A stretch of 64,000 nucleotides of DNA from Wuchereria bancrofti (taxonomy: Eukaryota > Nematoda > Chromadorea > Rhabditida > Onchocercidae), in the NCBI GenBank assembly GCA_005281725.1, contig SSBO01000003.1, forward strand, positions 5,084,495 through 5,148,494, read 5' to 3'. Numbering within the stretch: position 1 is the stretch's first letter; each line of letters opens with the position of its first letter. The translations under genes and the position numbers were made by a program. The notes below the pieces were generated by a model that searched no databases, was not told the origin of the DNA, and saw nothing but the letters and a program-made list of their open reading frames with translations. Positions 27,657-40,022 of the stretch are shown in pieces.

Positions 27657-27664
27657 AATTTAAG
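27657..27664 (+). promoter_or_regulatory. Possible trans-splice acceptor of trehalase 2
   Basis: AATTTAAG ends three bases before the ATG at 27668. It is weaker than the site before copy 1 but in the same position, so an SL acceptor is plausible. Confidence 0.35.
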
Positions 27665-27667
27665 ATA

Positions 27668-30600
27668 ATGGAAACTATTGCCATTCGCTTTGGGATTTTC
27701 TCTTGCCTTTTAATTAATGTACACACTGTCAACGATCCAGATGTTTCCGAGTTAGCCAAAATAGCCGAAGAAGCTTTAAGCAATAAATCCATAAATGTTT
27801 GTGATGAAACAAATACCAACAATTCGTAAGTTCATGAACTTCTATGATATCATTAATGTTATACCAAAAGTTATCTACAGTTGTTTCATCATTTTTATTG
27901 GAATCTATGTTATCAGTAATATTGTTTTATTAATGCTTACACTCAGGTTTATTTACTGTTATGGAAGATTATTGGCAGCAGTCAATGTACACAATTTATT
28001 CCAGGACTCGAAATATTTCGTGGATATGCCAATGAAATTTGACCCTGGTATAATAAAGCTTTAATATTACTAGTAATTTACTAATTAAATAATTCAATTT
28101 TGCTATTTTATTAACTTTAAATTAAGATGCCTTGTTTAATTTCTAAATCATTGTCGGTTAAGCTTCCCAACCAAAAAGATAGAATAGCAATTGTGAAGCA
28201 TTGTGACATTCCAGAAGTAATACAAGAAGAATTTGATCGACGTTTTGGTGAATATGAGCTTCAAGCCATTAATCGTTCTGCACTGAAAGCATTCGTTGAC
28301 GAATATTTCGATCTACCCGGAAACGAATTAGAAGATTGCCAATTAGAAGAATGGATTGAGCATCCATCGAAACTAATAAAGATTCAAGATCCACTGCTAC
28401 GTGATTGGGCGCTAAAACTTAATGCAATTTGGAAATTATTATGTCGAAAAGTACATTTTTTGAAAAACTTTGAGCATTTTTTGACAGTTCTAATTCTTAG
28501 AGGAGCTCTTCAGATTGTTCATTTAAATATATTATTGCACACTATTTGATTTACACAGAAAGCATACACATACCGAATAAAATAGATTTTACTGAAGATA
28601 ATTAAAAGGTTCATAAATTCTCTAAAGTTTATAAGGGACTTTTTTATTCTGCACAATTGATTTCTGCATTGCTACAGATGAAACCAAATGGAAATCCAAA
28701 GCGAACTTCATTGATTTATGTCCCCGAGGAATTCATTGTGCCAGGTGGACGATTCCGTGAGTTCTACTATTGGGACGCTTATTGGATTGTGAAAGGTTTG
28801 GCAGCTAGTGGACTTCACAATACAATCAAGAAAATGATTACCAATTTTGTAACTATCGTAGATAGGTAACATTTTGTTGTTTTCTTGCCACTTCAAATCA
28901 TTTATTAATCAATCTAAATGAGTTAAAATAAGAAAAGTCTATTTTTTAAAGGAAATAAAGCTATTACTTTAATTACTAATCGGTATTTATACGTTCTTGC
29001 AACTGCTTTAAAAACTAATTCCTTGAAGACTTCGAATATATCAGTTTTTGTTTTAGATATGGATTCATCCCGAACGGAGGCCGGATCTATTACCTTGGGC
29101 GGTCTCAACCACCACTGCTCATCCCTATGGTTTATGAATATTATGAGCTGACACATGATCTTGCATTCATAAATAAAATTTTGCCAACTCTCATCAAAGA
29201 ATACGAATTTTGGCAAAATAACAGGTAGTGAAATATTGATATAAAACATAGTTCTTGATAATTGGAATTGGCCTTGATTTTCTTACTAAGATTTCAACAA
29301 TTTCTAATATTAGAATACTGAGTATTGTGAAGAATCTCACGTGAAATTAAAACTATTTGGTAATTAAATTAGTTCTTCGTTGAATTTCGTTTTAGAACTT
29401 ACATGATCATGAGAGCATTCAAAAGATTCTCTTTTTTGACTTTAAAGATCATATCTTTTGACTAACTCAGGACCCCAAATGTCAAACTTTGAAGAGCCAA
29501 ATTTATACATATTCACTAAGTTGCAGAGTTATCAATGTGTCAGATGATAAAGGCAGTACATTTTCGGTTTTTTATTACCACAGTAAGTGTAATGTGCCAC
29601 GACCAGAATCATTTCGTGCAGATATTATACATGCTTCACTGCTCCTAGCTCACGAACGACCAAAATTTTATATGGTTAGTAAGAAAATGATTCTAAAATG
29701 AATGTTAAAATTTAAAGCCTAATGTTTGCTTTCAGTCTTCACACATCATTTGCAGGATATAGCATCAGCTGCAGAATCAGGATGGGACTTCAGTTCTCGA
29801 TGGTTCAGAGATAATCACAACATTGAAACTATCGAAACAACCGATATTATCCCAATTGATTTAAATGCTTTCATATGTTGGAATCTGGATATTTTGCAGT
29901 ATTTACTTAAACATACAGGTAAACGAAGTAATGAGAAAGGCAATAAAAGAGGAAATTTGTTTTAATGAATAATTACGCCATAAACCAATGTATATATGAA
30001 AAAGCACCGCAAATTTTAAGCTTTTCTCATATCTGACTGGAATTCTAGGTGTTGTAATTTCTGCTCATCATTTCATTATTTCTTTTATTGAAAGACGTAA
30101 TAATGTTAAGCAATAGTTCTAGCAGCTTTCAGGATAGCTTCATTAAGGTAAATCTTAAAATGTCAAGATTAATTCCTCGCATATTTAATAAATAAAAAAA
30201 CTAAATTGAAATCACTGAAATATTTGAGTGATAGTGATAAATTTATGTTGGTCATTTGACAATTTCCATCAATTTTATTTCAGGACAGTTAGTACAGATC
30301 CTTCTTTTCACTTTTATTTGTATTTTGTAAATTCTCAATTTATTGCTTAGGAAATCCTTCGAAATCAAAAACGTTTCGTGACAAACGAGAAATTCTCCGT
30401 CAAGCAATGCTACAAATATTTTACAACAATACAGAAGGTGCCTGGTTCGATTACAATTTGCGAACCAAATCTCACAATTTCAACTTCTACCCATCAATTG
30501 TGGCACCATTGTTCGGCGAATGCTATCAGCCACTGAACTTGGCCAGGCCACAACAAATCGTCAACTATTTGAATGCTCGTTTTTCAGAATTTTTTTTTTT

Positions 30601-31696
30601 CTCTGTAAAAATTCAAAGTGGGTAAAAGTGCGAGATTAAAAAAAGAACTTTTACACGGATCTATTGAACTCCCAAATTATTATTTGAATTGTGGCATATC
30701 CCACAGAATTTTTTTACCGTATGGTTATGCTAAATTTACAGAAAACGGGAGTATACAACTATCCTGGTGGTGTACCAGCAAGCCTTATTGAAGACACCAA
30801 GCAGCAGTGGGATTTTCCAAATGGTTGGAGTCCTGCAAACCATATGATTATTGAAGGAATGAGAAAGTCTAACAATCCTGTCGTACAGGAACAGGTACAA
30901 AACGGAATAATGTGTAAATTCCTAATAAAGGAGTCCAAATGCACCACATTTTATAGGCTAGTTTACTTATGCAAAGTTTGTTTCTTGAAAAGCATGTGAT
31001 GGCATATTATTTGTTTTAGGCATATCGTTTGGCAAGGAAATGGATTTTGGGCAATTTCAAAGTATTTCGGGAAACAGGTTATATGTGGGAAAAGGTTAAT
31101 ACTTCTACTAATGTTAAAGGAATAATCAGATTAAGAAAGATGTTTAAATCAGGAAATTACGTATTTTTTAATTGAAGAGTGCTAATTGACAGGTTAGACC
31201 ATCTCATGTTGCGAAATTATATTTAATTTATTTCTTCGAAACCTAAATTCCAAAGTGCCCAACTACATTTTTTTCAGTATGATGTCAACGGGACTGTATC
31301 ACAACCAGGTGGTGGCGGGGAATATTTTGTTCAGGTACATATATTTTTAACTGCTAACAAAACAGTATTGCTATATATTTCAAGCTATCTAAAAAGCGTG
31401 GAAAAACCATAAAGCATAAAACTATGGTTATAAGCCAAAAGACACATATGTAAATGCTCACACACTCTAATTTTTCTGGCATGAATTAAAATTGTGATTT
31501 CCAGGATGGCTTTGGTTGGTCGAATGGAGTTATTTTAGATTTGTTAACAACGTACTATGACAGAATGCGCATTGATTCGGAAGATTTAGCGCTGAATAAC
31601 AGTGATTCTGCAACACTTTCAGCATCTGAACGAATAAGCTCTAAATCCACCATTTCTCTTATTTCAATATTTTATACGTATTTACTAATGCGCTGA
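27668..31696 (+). CDS. Trehalase, GH37 (alpha,alpha-trehalase), tandem copy 2
   Basis: Same enzyme family as the upstream copy. Exons: 27668-27825, 27947-28047, 28215-28450, 28678-28865, 29057-29224, 29527-29674, 29756-29918, 30351-30574 (or to 30604), 30742-30894, 31020-31094, 31278-31334, 31505-31696. With the shorter exon 8 the product is 620 residues and all phases close. A signal peptide ([15 protein letters not shown] start) is followed by [48 protein letters not shown] (catalytic acid Asp), [10 protein letters not shown] (signature 2 intact) and GGGGEY with DGFGWSNGV (catalytic base Glu). The C-terminus is Ser-rich, then hydrophobic ([13 protein letters not shown]), suiting a GPI signal. 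Exon 8 lacks a GT donor at its expected end: the bases are AAT|GCTCGT. Either a GC donor is used, or the exon reads on in frame to a GT at 30605, adding ten residues. This copy keeps the canonical motifs better than copy 1. Confidence 0.95.
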
Positions 31697-32102
31697 CACA
31701 AAGTTTCTCTAATATAGTATTGCCCAGAAATCGAAGTTTACAGCCTGTTAAGATTAATAATACAAATACTTTTTAAGCAGCTTCAGTATTCTATCTAACT
31801 GAAATCATTGCACTGTTTTAATTTAATATGTAAGATTTCGGCAAACTGTTTCAATTAAAATTCTAGAACAGAAATGAAAGAACAAATCTAAAATAATATG
31901 CAAACGTCAAAGAGAAGATGGGTATAAAATTCATGCAAAAGAATTATCAATTTTTTTTGAAGGGTAATCTTTTTGATTGACGGGATAAAATTACCGCTGT
32001 TTCATCTAGAATAAATTTGATGAAGCAAAATATATCTAAATACTTTGTAAGACAAGCTTAAAAAATTCAATGTAAAATATTTTATTAAATGTAAATTTTG
32101 GA

Positions 32103-32289
32103 ATTAATTTAATATTGAATCTTACAACATTCATAGATCTTAACGTCATTATTTTATGAGGAAAGAATTATATGAAAAAGTAGAACAAATTGTACCTATT
32201 CAAGCGTTTGTAAAAATAACCATTGTATGGTATTGAGAAAGAAATAGACAAACAGATTAATTTAATATTGAATCTTACAACATTCATAG
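32103..32289. repeat. Exact 34-nt direct repeat, copies 153 nt apart
   Basis: The same 34 bases, beginning ATTAATTTAATATTG and ending ACATTCATAG, occur at 32103-32136 and 32256-32289 without a mismatch. The flanking bases differ. This is far above chance length and indicates a recent local duplication or two ends of a small inserted unit. Confidence 0.85.
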
Positions 32290-32418
32290 GAACATAGCAA
32301 TAAATCCATAACGCACTTACAAATGTATATGCATCTAGAATTCTAAAGAAACCAGAAAAGTGAATATATATTTCAAAAATTTCAAACAAATAAAATTAGA
32401 GTCGATTAAGGATATCAA

Positions 32419-32440
32419 AAAGCACTTTACAAAGTGCTTT
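32419..32440. repeat. Perfect 10-bp palindrome with 2-nt loop
   Basis: AAAGCACTTT at 32419-32428 is followed after two bases by its exact reverse complement at 32431-32440. It lies between convergent genes and could form a hairpin in either 3' end; this is inference. Confidence 0.6.
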
Positions 32441-33025
32441 AAGGTACTTATTTCGTACGATACATGGAATAAGGCCTTCAGCGCCTATTAAATTATTCAG
32501 TAACAGCGTGACTTTAAAAACAGTCTAAATTTTGCATAACATTAACCATTTAAACATATGACTTAATGGACTTACTATTTTCACTACAGCGCAGAAAACT
32601 GGTTGCTAACCAATTTTCGAACCAATATGAATTCGAAAAGTGTTCAATTGGTTCTTTAGTATTAGCATGACAAGAAATCACTTTCAAGAATACTTAGGTT
32701 ATACCCCTAGCTGAAATAATTCAGGTCAAGTTAAGACAATACGCGGCACAGTCAAAAAAGAAAGAAACTATAGTATAATAAAGTATAACAAGATATGCAA
32801 AGTAGAAAAAGTGGTCGGAAAAGCATTAATAGTAAATCTTTTCAATCCTTTCTGCGGCTCGTAAATCCAAAAAGAAAAAAGTTTAAAAAGTAGTTAACCC
32901 ATTAAATTTTTAAGAAGTCTAAATTAATCTCATCTCATTAGCAAATACTCAAAAAGTCCATACGCCTATATCGAATAAAAAAACATAGAAGAACAAACTA
33001 TCAATCCGTCAAAGTGGTACAGTTT

Positions 33026-36000
33026 CTATCGTAATTCGACGTAATTTGCTGGAAACAAACCATATTGCCCGTTACAAAGTCCACGCCACCAACCAGCATC
33101 AACCTAAATGGTGCTAATTTACATAACATTACAAAACTCCTAATAAACATATATTGAAGGAAGCAAGTTAAGAAACTAATGAAATCAGCAGGATTTGTTG
33201 GTAAACAGTAGAAATGTACTTTATAGAAATATACTTTGTAAGGAAAATTTATCTCCAAGCAAAAATAAGCTTATGAAAAAGTCCCTTATACAAGAAAGAA
33301 TTCTACCATATTGAACAAAAACTAACCTGATCAATATTGGTGATGATATCATCAGGATCAAAGCTGATTTCATCATCATCTTGCTTCTGATAATCGTAAA
33401 TGGCAACAGCTGTAAGACCTGTAGAACTAAGCGGGTGCGTTGGCGATGAAAGTGGGTCACTTACCGCTGTTATTTTCGATTGTTCTCTCTAAAAAAATAA
33501 GCTAAAGTTTCTCTGAAAAAAAATAGTGTTTTAAATGTCGCACTGCAGAAAATGTTACACTTAAAATAAGGAAACAGTAACTGCAATGTATATGTAATAA
33601 TAACTTGTCTAGAAATAAACAGCAAGAAAAAATAAATAGTGAAATAAACATCAGTACAAAATATAAAAGTGAAGAAAAAAAGTAAGAGGCACGAATTTTT
33701 GATGTGATAACTGCACGACTGCATAGTCATCCACATAACAGAAAAGTAGTGAAACCGGTAAAATACAAAGGCATAGTAGGAATTGAAAAGGAAAAAGTAA
33801 GAAATGCTAGTATAATTTTCTTTTAATTTTTTTTAATATTTTTTAATAAAGTAAAAAGAAAACCTGTGCTTAAAAGAACTAAGACTTAACCAAAAATCTA
33901 TTTAAAAACGAACTTCAGTAATTAAAAATTTTGTCTAACAATAGCGGATATCTAGAAGATTACATTTTAAAGAAAATACTTCCATTATTGTTTTGAAGTG
34001 CAAATAATCTGGTGAGCAAAGCTTTAATTAATAAAAACTACACCTCTAAAGAAGACTTTTCATGTCTTTCATTATACTCAGGAACCGTCTCCGATATTAA
34101 CGACTGCATTATAGGTGCTGATGGCGGCACTATGTCATCTCCCGGTACTACATCATACCTATTTCCACTTAACATCACTTCTTCAGTTGTTAATACTTTT
34201 GTCTGAAAGTAAAGAACAATACTTCCAAGAAAAATAGGTTTGGTTTAGTGGAATAAAGGCTTCAGTTTGAAGGCAAATTGACAACTTAAAATAAACAAGG
34301 ACATACGCAAAGACTTCCTCTGTTACCTCTGAGTGAGCTGATAAGTGTGCAAAGTTGTTCTGCAATTCATTATTCCAATTTTGGACATCTTCACTCCTTC
34401 CAACATTATGTGGAGTATGACGTTCCATTCCGTTGAAAAGTTTATTAGATGAAGGATTGAAAAGTGGCAATTTGACAGGTTGGAGTGGAGAATTCTCCGA
34501 TGTAACGAAATTTTTGTGCAGCTCAATAGAAGTTTCACGTTTGGAAGGAGATCCTGCTATTCCAGGCATTATAGCTACGGCTCCAGCTGGAGCACGAGAA
34601 TGTCGTTTAGGAGCGCCTAAAACAACATCGAATTTGAAGTTTTATGGAGCTGTAATTTCTAAAACAACATAAGTGCTGGAAAAAAAATTACCTCCAGTAT
34701 GGTGCAACTGCTCATGCTTCCGTATTTCTTCTCTAACTGCTTCCGGATCCATCTGCAGTTTTGTCATCAGAGAGAAAAAGTGTAAAAACGTATCGAAAAG
34801 CTTTCCCGATAATATTCAGGGAAGGAAAAGTTTAATTATATAACATGACCCCTTGCTAAACGTCCAACGTTCTTCACATCGGAAACAAATAAATATTCAA
34901 ATATTTCTTAGTTAAGTTCCAACTTGTCCGATATTAAGCGTAATTTTTTATGAATTAAAATTTAGTATTCTTGAAATTCAGTATATATTTGACCTGTTGC
35001 TCTAGTTCTTCACGTCGCCTCCATTCTTCAGCAATTTTTTTCTGTCTTTCTTCCTCCTCTTTTTCCCTTTGCTTGAGTAGCTCTTCATCTTCCCGTTTTC
35101 GACGTTCACGCTCTTGCTGCACCTTTTCATCATTCTACAAAGGGAAAAAATTCACAGCATTTCATGTTTGTATAATATCCAAAAGATAAAAATCGAAAAA
35201 GAACAAAAACTTGCATAATAAAACCACAACGTTATAATAATATATTAGCCAAATAATTCAACATATTGAGAACTTTAAGCTTATTTTTCCAAAGACTTTC
35301 GAGAACATACCTCATCAACTGAAAGTTGTTCAAATTTAGCACGTAAATTTAAAGCCATTCCTTTTGGTGCAACAGGTAAAGCATTCCCCTTCGGTGTTTG
35401 TTCTTTTTCTGAAAAATTATAATGTAATCATTATAATTTTCAACATGATGATCATTCTGGACATCAAGTCCTAAATCAATTTTTAAGTTCACAGTTGAAA
35501 TCCTCATCACAATCTTAATTAAATGAATTTATTAACACACAATAATAAAAATAAATACTTGCTACCATAGTGACTCTTTTCATCCGCACAACTTATACCA
35601 AAAAACTACACATCGAATTTACAAAGATGAGCAAATCCTCTCCACAGTTTCAATATATGTAAATTTTCACGAATCTTGCCTTTAGCATAGTTCTTCTCGC
35701 TTCCTTGTTGAGCAGGATCCTCATATTGCTGATAGCCTATTGCCGATTTATCTTGTCTGTCTTCTTGTAAACCAAAACGACCACCAAAACCTTTTTTATA
35801 ATCTAGAATTTAGGAATACTTTGAACAAAACAATATTATCACAGAACTTAATAAGAAACACGAAATTAATCTATTATGCCGTACCTGTTTGGCTTTCATG
35901 TTTATTCAATTTTTCATAATCATCCCAACCAACAGCGCTTTTATCCTTTCTGTCCTCTTGGATACCGAATTTTCCGCCAAACCCTTTTTTATAATCTAAA

Positions 36001-38855
36001 ATTTGTTGAATATTACAGAAGTGATAAAACATACAATTAAAACTCGCTGGAAATTATGGCTTAAAATGTCTTAGGGCAGTAAAAGAACTTTTGAAATACC
36101 TACCTTCTTGACTTTGATGTGTTGCTAACTTTTCATGTTCATCCCAGCCAATTGCACTTTTATCTTTACGATCTTCCTGAATACCAAATTTACCACCAAA
36201 CCCCTTCTTGTAATCTGGAATTTATTAATCGTTTGTATAGTAAATGTTTTAAACAACACAGAAGTTAAGAAACCCTTAAAAACTCTTGAATGATACCTAT
36301 TTGGCTTTCATGTTGCTGTAGTTTTTCACGTTCTTCCCATCCATGTGCACTTTTATCTTTGCGGTCTTCTTGAACACCAAATTTTCCACCGAAACCTTTC
36401 TTATAATCTATAAACAACTGCCCTAAAGTCTTTCACTCACATAGTCTTACGATTCCAATTTTAAAGCTTTTAAATCTATTCCGAAGTTCACGAAAGATAA
36501 TCTACAATTTAAAAGTTCATCAACAAGCCCAATACCTGTTTGGCTCTCATGTTGTGGAAGTTTCTCCTGTTCCTCCCAACCAAGTGCGCTTTTATCTTTC
36601 CTGTCAACTTCAACTCCATATTTTCCACCAAAACCTTTCGCATAATCTGAAAATCGGAATTAAAATAGCAAAGCAAGAGGATACAATAACTTCAAGTACT
36701 ATAACATAAGCAAAAAGGATAAATTTTCTGTAAACCATATTTTGCGTAGGAAAATCACAATATTTAAATTTATCTTAGGATACTTAAAATACAATAAGTG
36801 AGGAGAATGATATAAAACAATAGAACTTGGAATTTTCCTGAAAATTTCTGAAAGGAGAAAAAAGTTTATGTTATTAACTTTCCACCTTTTCAATTCAACT
36901 TAATTCAAACATCACTAAGAATGTGGACAACAAAGGTACATAAAGCAAATTATTTAGAGTAAGAATGAGTAAACAAATCAAGAAATCACTGTAAGTGATT
37001 GTGAATTATTCTATAAATACAGAACAAGAAAAGTCCTAAAAAGGGTGAATCACTGGCTCTTTTAACTATATTGTGAAGTGAAATAAGAGCCAAATAAACA
37101 TTCACTACTTCCTTATCTTTCTTCCTATTTCATAACCAACTCCTCCTCCTTATCTGTTGTTTGCATAGAATCAAAACTTCTCTACCGTCTGCAGCTGTTT
37201 TTCATGTTATAGCATCCGTTCATTTCTATCAAAATTGGTCTTTCGTGGGGCATTTTTAGGATAAGTGGACTAACTGTAAATTAAAATCACGAGAAAACTG
37301 TCTGCGATATAAAGTCTTTATGCTTCTCTATTAAATATTTTGGATAAAAGTATGGAATCCTACCATTCAGCTCTTATAAGATATTTCTGAGATACTATGA
37401 GTCTATGAGATATTTCCTCACCAACAATGAGAAGAGAAACAAGCACATGATAAAACAAAGGACAAAAAGAACTGAGAATGGGGAGGAGAAAAAGAAAGAC
37501 GAGAAAGGCATGATCCTCAACATTTTCTTTACCTATTTGACTTCCATGTTTAGAAAGAGCCATCTTTTCGTCCCAACCATGAGCACTTTTATCCTTTCGA
37601 TCCAATTCAACACCATATCTCCCACCGAAACCTTTAGCGTAATCTTTTTGCGATGAGTGTTTGTCTACCTTCCCAGCGTATTCCCATGTTTTGGCACACT
37701 AAAAAGCATATTTTTAAAATAATTTTGTAATAAACAAGTAAGACTTACTTAGCTTACTTAAGTCAACAAAATGGGGGAGAGGAGCGAACAAGTCTTGAAT
37801 TGAAAATATGAATATAAAGTGATAAAGACCTTATCCATACGATCTTTCTGCACGCCAAATTTCCCACCATATCCTTCACTTGCTTTTGGCATTTCTGCTG
37901 CTTTTTTTGCCTGTAGTACAAATATTAATAAGTATGTAGATCTTCTGTCTTGCTGAAAACCTATTGCAGTAAGTTGGTTTTTGATTTTGTTACATTATAA
38001 AAATATAATCCAAACTGTATCATAAAACAGTTGCTGTATCAGTTTCTTACTAATAACCAAACATTGAGAAAGCAAAATACAAGTTAGAAATCGACCAAAA
38101 TGTCTCAGAAACTAGTCGTCTGAAAAATGAATGTAATGCAAATTAAATCAACTATATTAAAAAAAAAACCAACAACGATTTACTTTTATCAGACCGTCAC
38201 TTTTAATTACTTCTTTACGCAACTGATCTAATGAAACCGATTCCTGATGACCAGATCCTTCAACAGTCTTCGCACCCCAGCGGCTTTCTTTTTCATTTAC
38301 ATCATTCTGGAAACACAATCATTTTATATTAAAAATAACAATCTCCATAACACAGTTCTATATTTTATAAGCATATGTATAACAGTTTTTTTCTGTGAAT
38401 GATTCTTTAGATGAAAATCTAACCCTACTTTAATGCCAAATTTTTGAACCAGCTATAACGTGACTGCATTTTCATGAAGGTTTTCTCTACAATGTCTTCA
38501 AAAAAGCCTTCTACATTATATTTCGACCTCTACCTCAATTTACCGACCGACAATGCAGTTAAACAAAACGAGTATTCCTTCTGTAATTCAAACAACATTT
38601 GAAATTTTATTCCCTCCCGTTAGAAAATCGCAGCTCAGTTTGAGTACCTTCTGGTGATGAAAGTTTCTTCGAAATGCCAAGTATAATAGCACATTCAAAA
38701 GGGAAGGGGAGGAAATGCTACATAAGACAAATCTTGTAGCAGTTCGGAAAACCTACGATAAAGTCTGGGTCCGTATCCCAATCATCTACTCCTCCCTGTT
38801 GCTGTTTTAACTTCTCATTTTGCGTTAGATTTATGGTAGCTTGCGCACGCCACAT
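33026..38855 (-). CDS. Cortactin (Arp2/3-binding, cortactin repeats, SH3)
   Basis: Actin-scaffold protein that binds Arp2/3 and F-actin and recruits partners through SH3 (family knowledge). Exons, 5' to 3': 38855-38757, 38306-38184, 37910-37830, 37698-37533, 36646-36536, 36407-36297, 36214-36104, 35995-35885, 35802-35680, 35408-35311, 35134-34994, 34752-34692, 34616-34327, 34202-34044, 33488-33327, 33103-33026. Total 2025 nt, 674 residues, all phases closing. The N-terminus has the acidic DDWDTDPDF motif. Seven 37-residue repeats (type [11 protein letters not shown]...DRKDKSA.GW) follow, the last degenerate. Next come a charged helical region rich in Glu/Arg/Lys (exon 35134-34994), a proline-containing linker with YDVVP, and an SH3 domain ([22 protein letters not shown]) that ends the protein, as in vertebrate cortactin. 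Four repeats each occupy a separate 111-nt exon. The intron after exon 35802-35680 starts with GC (AAAG|GCAAGA). A TTTCAG at 38889-38894 may be a 5' UTR or trans-splice acceptor. Confidence 0.95.
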
Positions 38856-40022
38856 TGAAACCACAGGCGAAATGCACTCAAATCTGATCTGAAACAGCAA
38901 ATATAAAAAAAAGTTACAGTACGAAGAACATATCACTGCGACCATTTCAAAAGCATTAACTCAATACTTCAACAAAAAGATATTCAATGTATGTTCATAA
39001 AGTAACGATGACTACACGAAACCCCTGAAGATTTCACGTGAAAATAGGGAACGGACGTGCCGACTCACACCATCTGGTCCTTTCGGTTTTCACTTTGTAT
39101 AAATTTACTTGCTTTCGCTGATTTCAACGGAACGAATTGCCACAGAACGTCTCAGCTAAGCTTAAGACCTCAATAATGGTAAAATAAATGACCAGCAAGT
39201 ATTCGGCCGATTTAAATGTGATTTAAGTCGGCATGCAGACTCCCGACTGCATCACATTTCCCGAGATGTACGGTTCGAATAAGGAATGTAAGAGGAAGTT
39301 GGATCTTTAAAATGCAATCGCGTCAGTAGTTTGTTTAAGCTTTACCAATACTTTATGTATACACCACGTCAGCGTTATAAAAAGAAAAAAAAAATGAATT
39401 GTACAGACTTAGTCCAGAAAAAAAGCCTCGTCACTTTCTCGGCTTTCAATAAAATCTTTTTTTTTAAATAATGATTGGTACCTTCTTTGTTATTAGGAAG
39501 CCCAAATTAAATGTATGACAAATATTAAAATTAAATTCTTTATTTGATTTTCGTCTACAAAATTTGTAAAGCAGCTAGGCTTTTGATGAATTTAACTTGT
39601 TTCAATTAAAAATTTTACAGCTGTTGTTGTCCAGTGCAATTCATTCCTCAAGTCTTATCAAAAAAAAAAAAAAGATAAATGCTGCAAACATGAATTTTGA
39701 ATTGATCTTTCTTAATCTCTTCTTCATTCCTTAATCCAGTCCTACCAAATCAGTTGTGCATGTGGTGCATATTGCTTATTTTGATTTATTTTGAAAACGA
39801 AAACGAGTTCGAAAACCCAAAAATTTGCGTTATTGGATTTTTTAGAGTACCTCTTTAATGTCTTGCCAGCACATGAATGAAAAAGAACACATTTTATTAG
39901 ACCAAAGCGGAAGAATACAAAAATATTAATTTCTGTATTTTTTAAAAAAAACTGCTGAAAATTTTGGGCAATTGAATCTTACTTCATCCCACGCAATACT
40001 GACCACAAATAATTGAATAAAA
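38856..40022. other. Gap upstream of cortactin, downstream of the hydrolase
   Basis: Both neighbours are on the minus strand, so this holds the cortactin promoter and 5' leader and the 3' end of the hydrolase transcript. The stretch 39000-39300 is less AT-rich than its surroundings, as expected for a promoter. No further gene seen. Confidence 0.5.
39893..39898 (-). terminator. Possible poly(A) signal of the hydrolase gene
   Basis: AATAAA on the minus strand (TTTATT on plus), about 125 nt past the hydrolase stop codon. Confidence 0.4.

Larger units (their letters stand above)
21748..27667. other. Spacer between the two trehalase genes, no gene seen
   Basis: Nearly 6 kb separates the copies. 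I found no exon chain, no third trehalase fragment and no transposon. Frames at 22463-22278 (minus) and 22618-22803 (plus) have varied composition but lack a start context or partners. A three-unit 21-nt repeat lies near 25.35 kb. The spacer is much longer than any intron in the flanking genes, so each copy probably has its own promoter. Confidence 0.5.
31697..33025. other. Convergent gap between trehalase 2 and cortactin
   Basis: The two flanking genes end towards each other here, so this interval should hold both 3' UTRs. It contains an exact 34-nt direct repeat and a 22-nt near-perfect palindrome (listed separately) and no recognisable gene. Confidence 0.6.

Noticed and set aside
34433..34672. 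79-codon plus-strand frame
   Set aside because: Antisense to the cortactin linker exon 34616-34327.
37405..37656. 83-codon plus-strand frame
   Set aside because: Lies over and antisense to cortactin repeat exon 37698-37533.
39265..39290. GGTTCGAAT resembling a tRNA B box
   Set aside because: No A box at the right distance and no cloverleaf or acceptor stem could be drawn.
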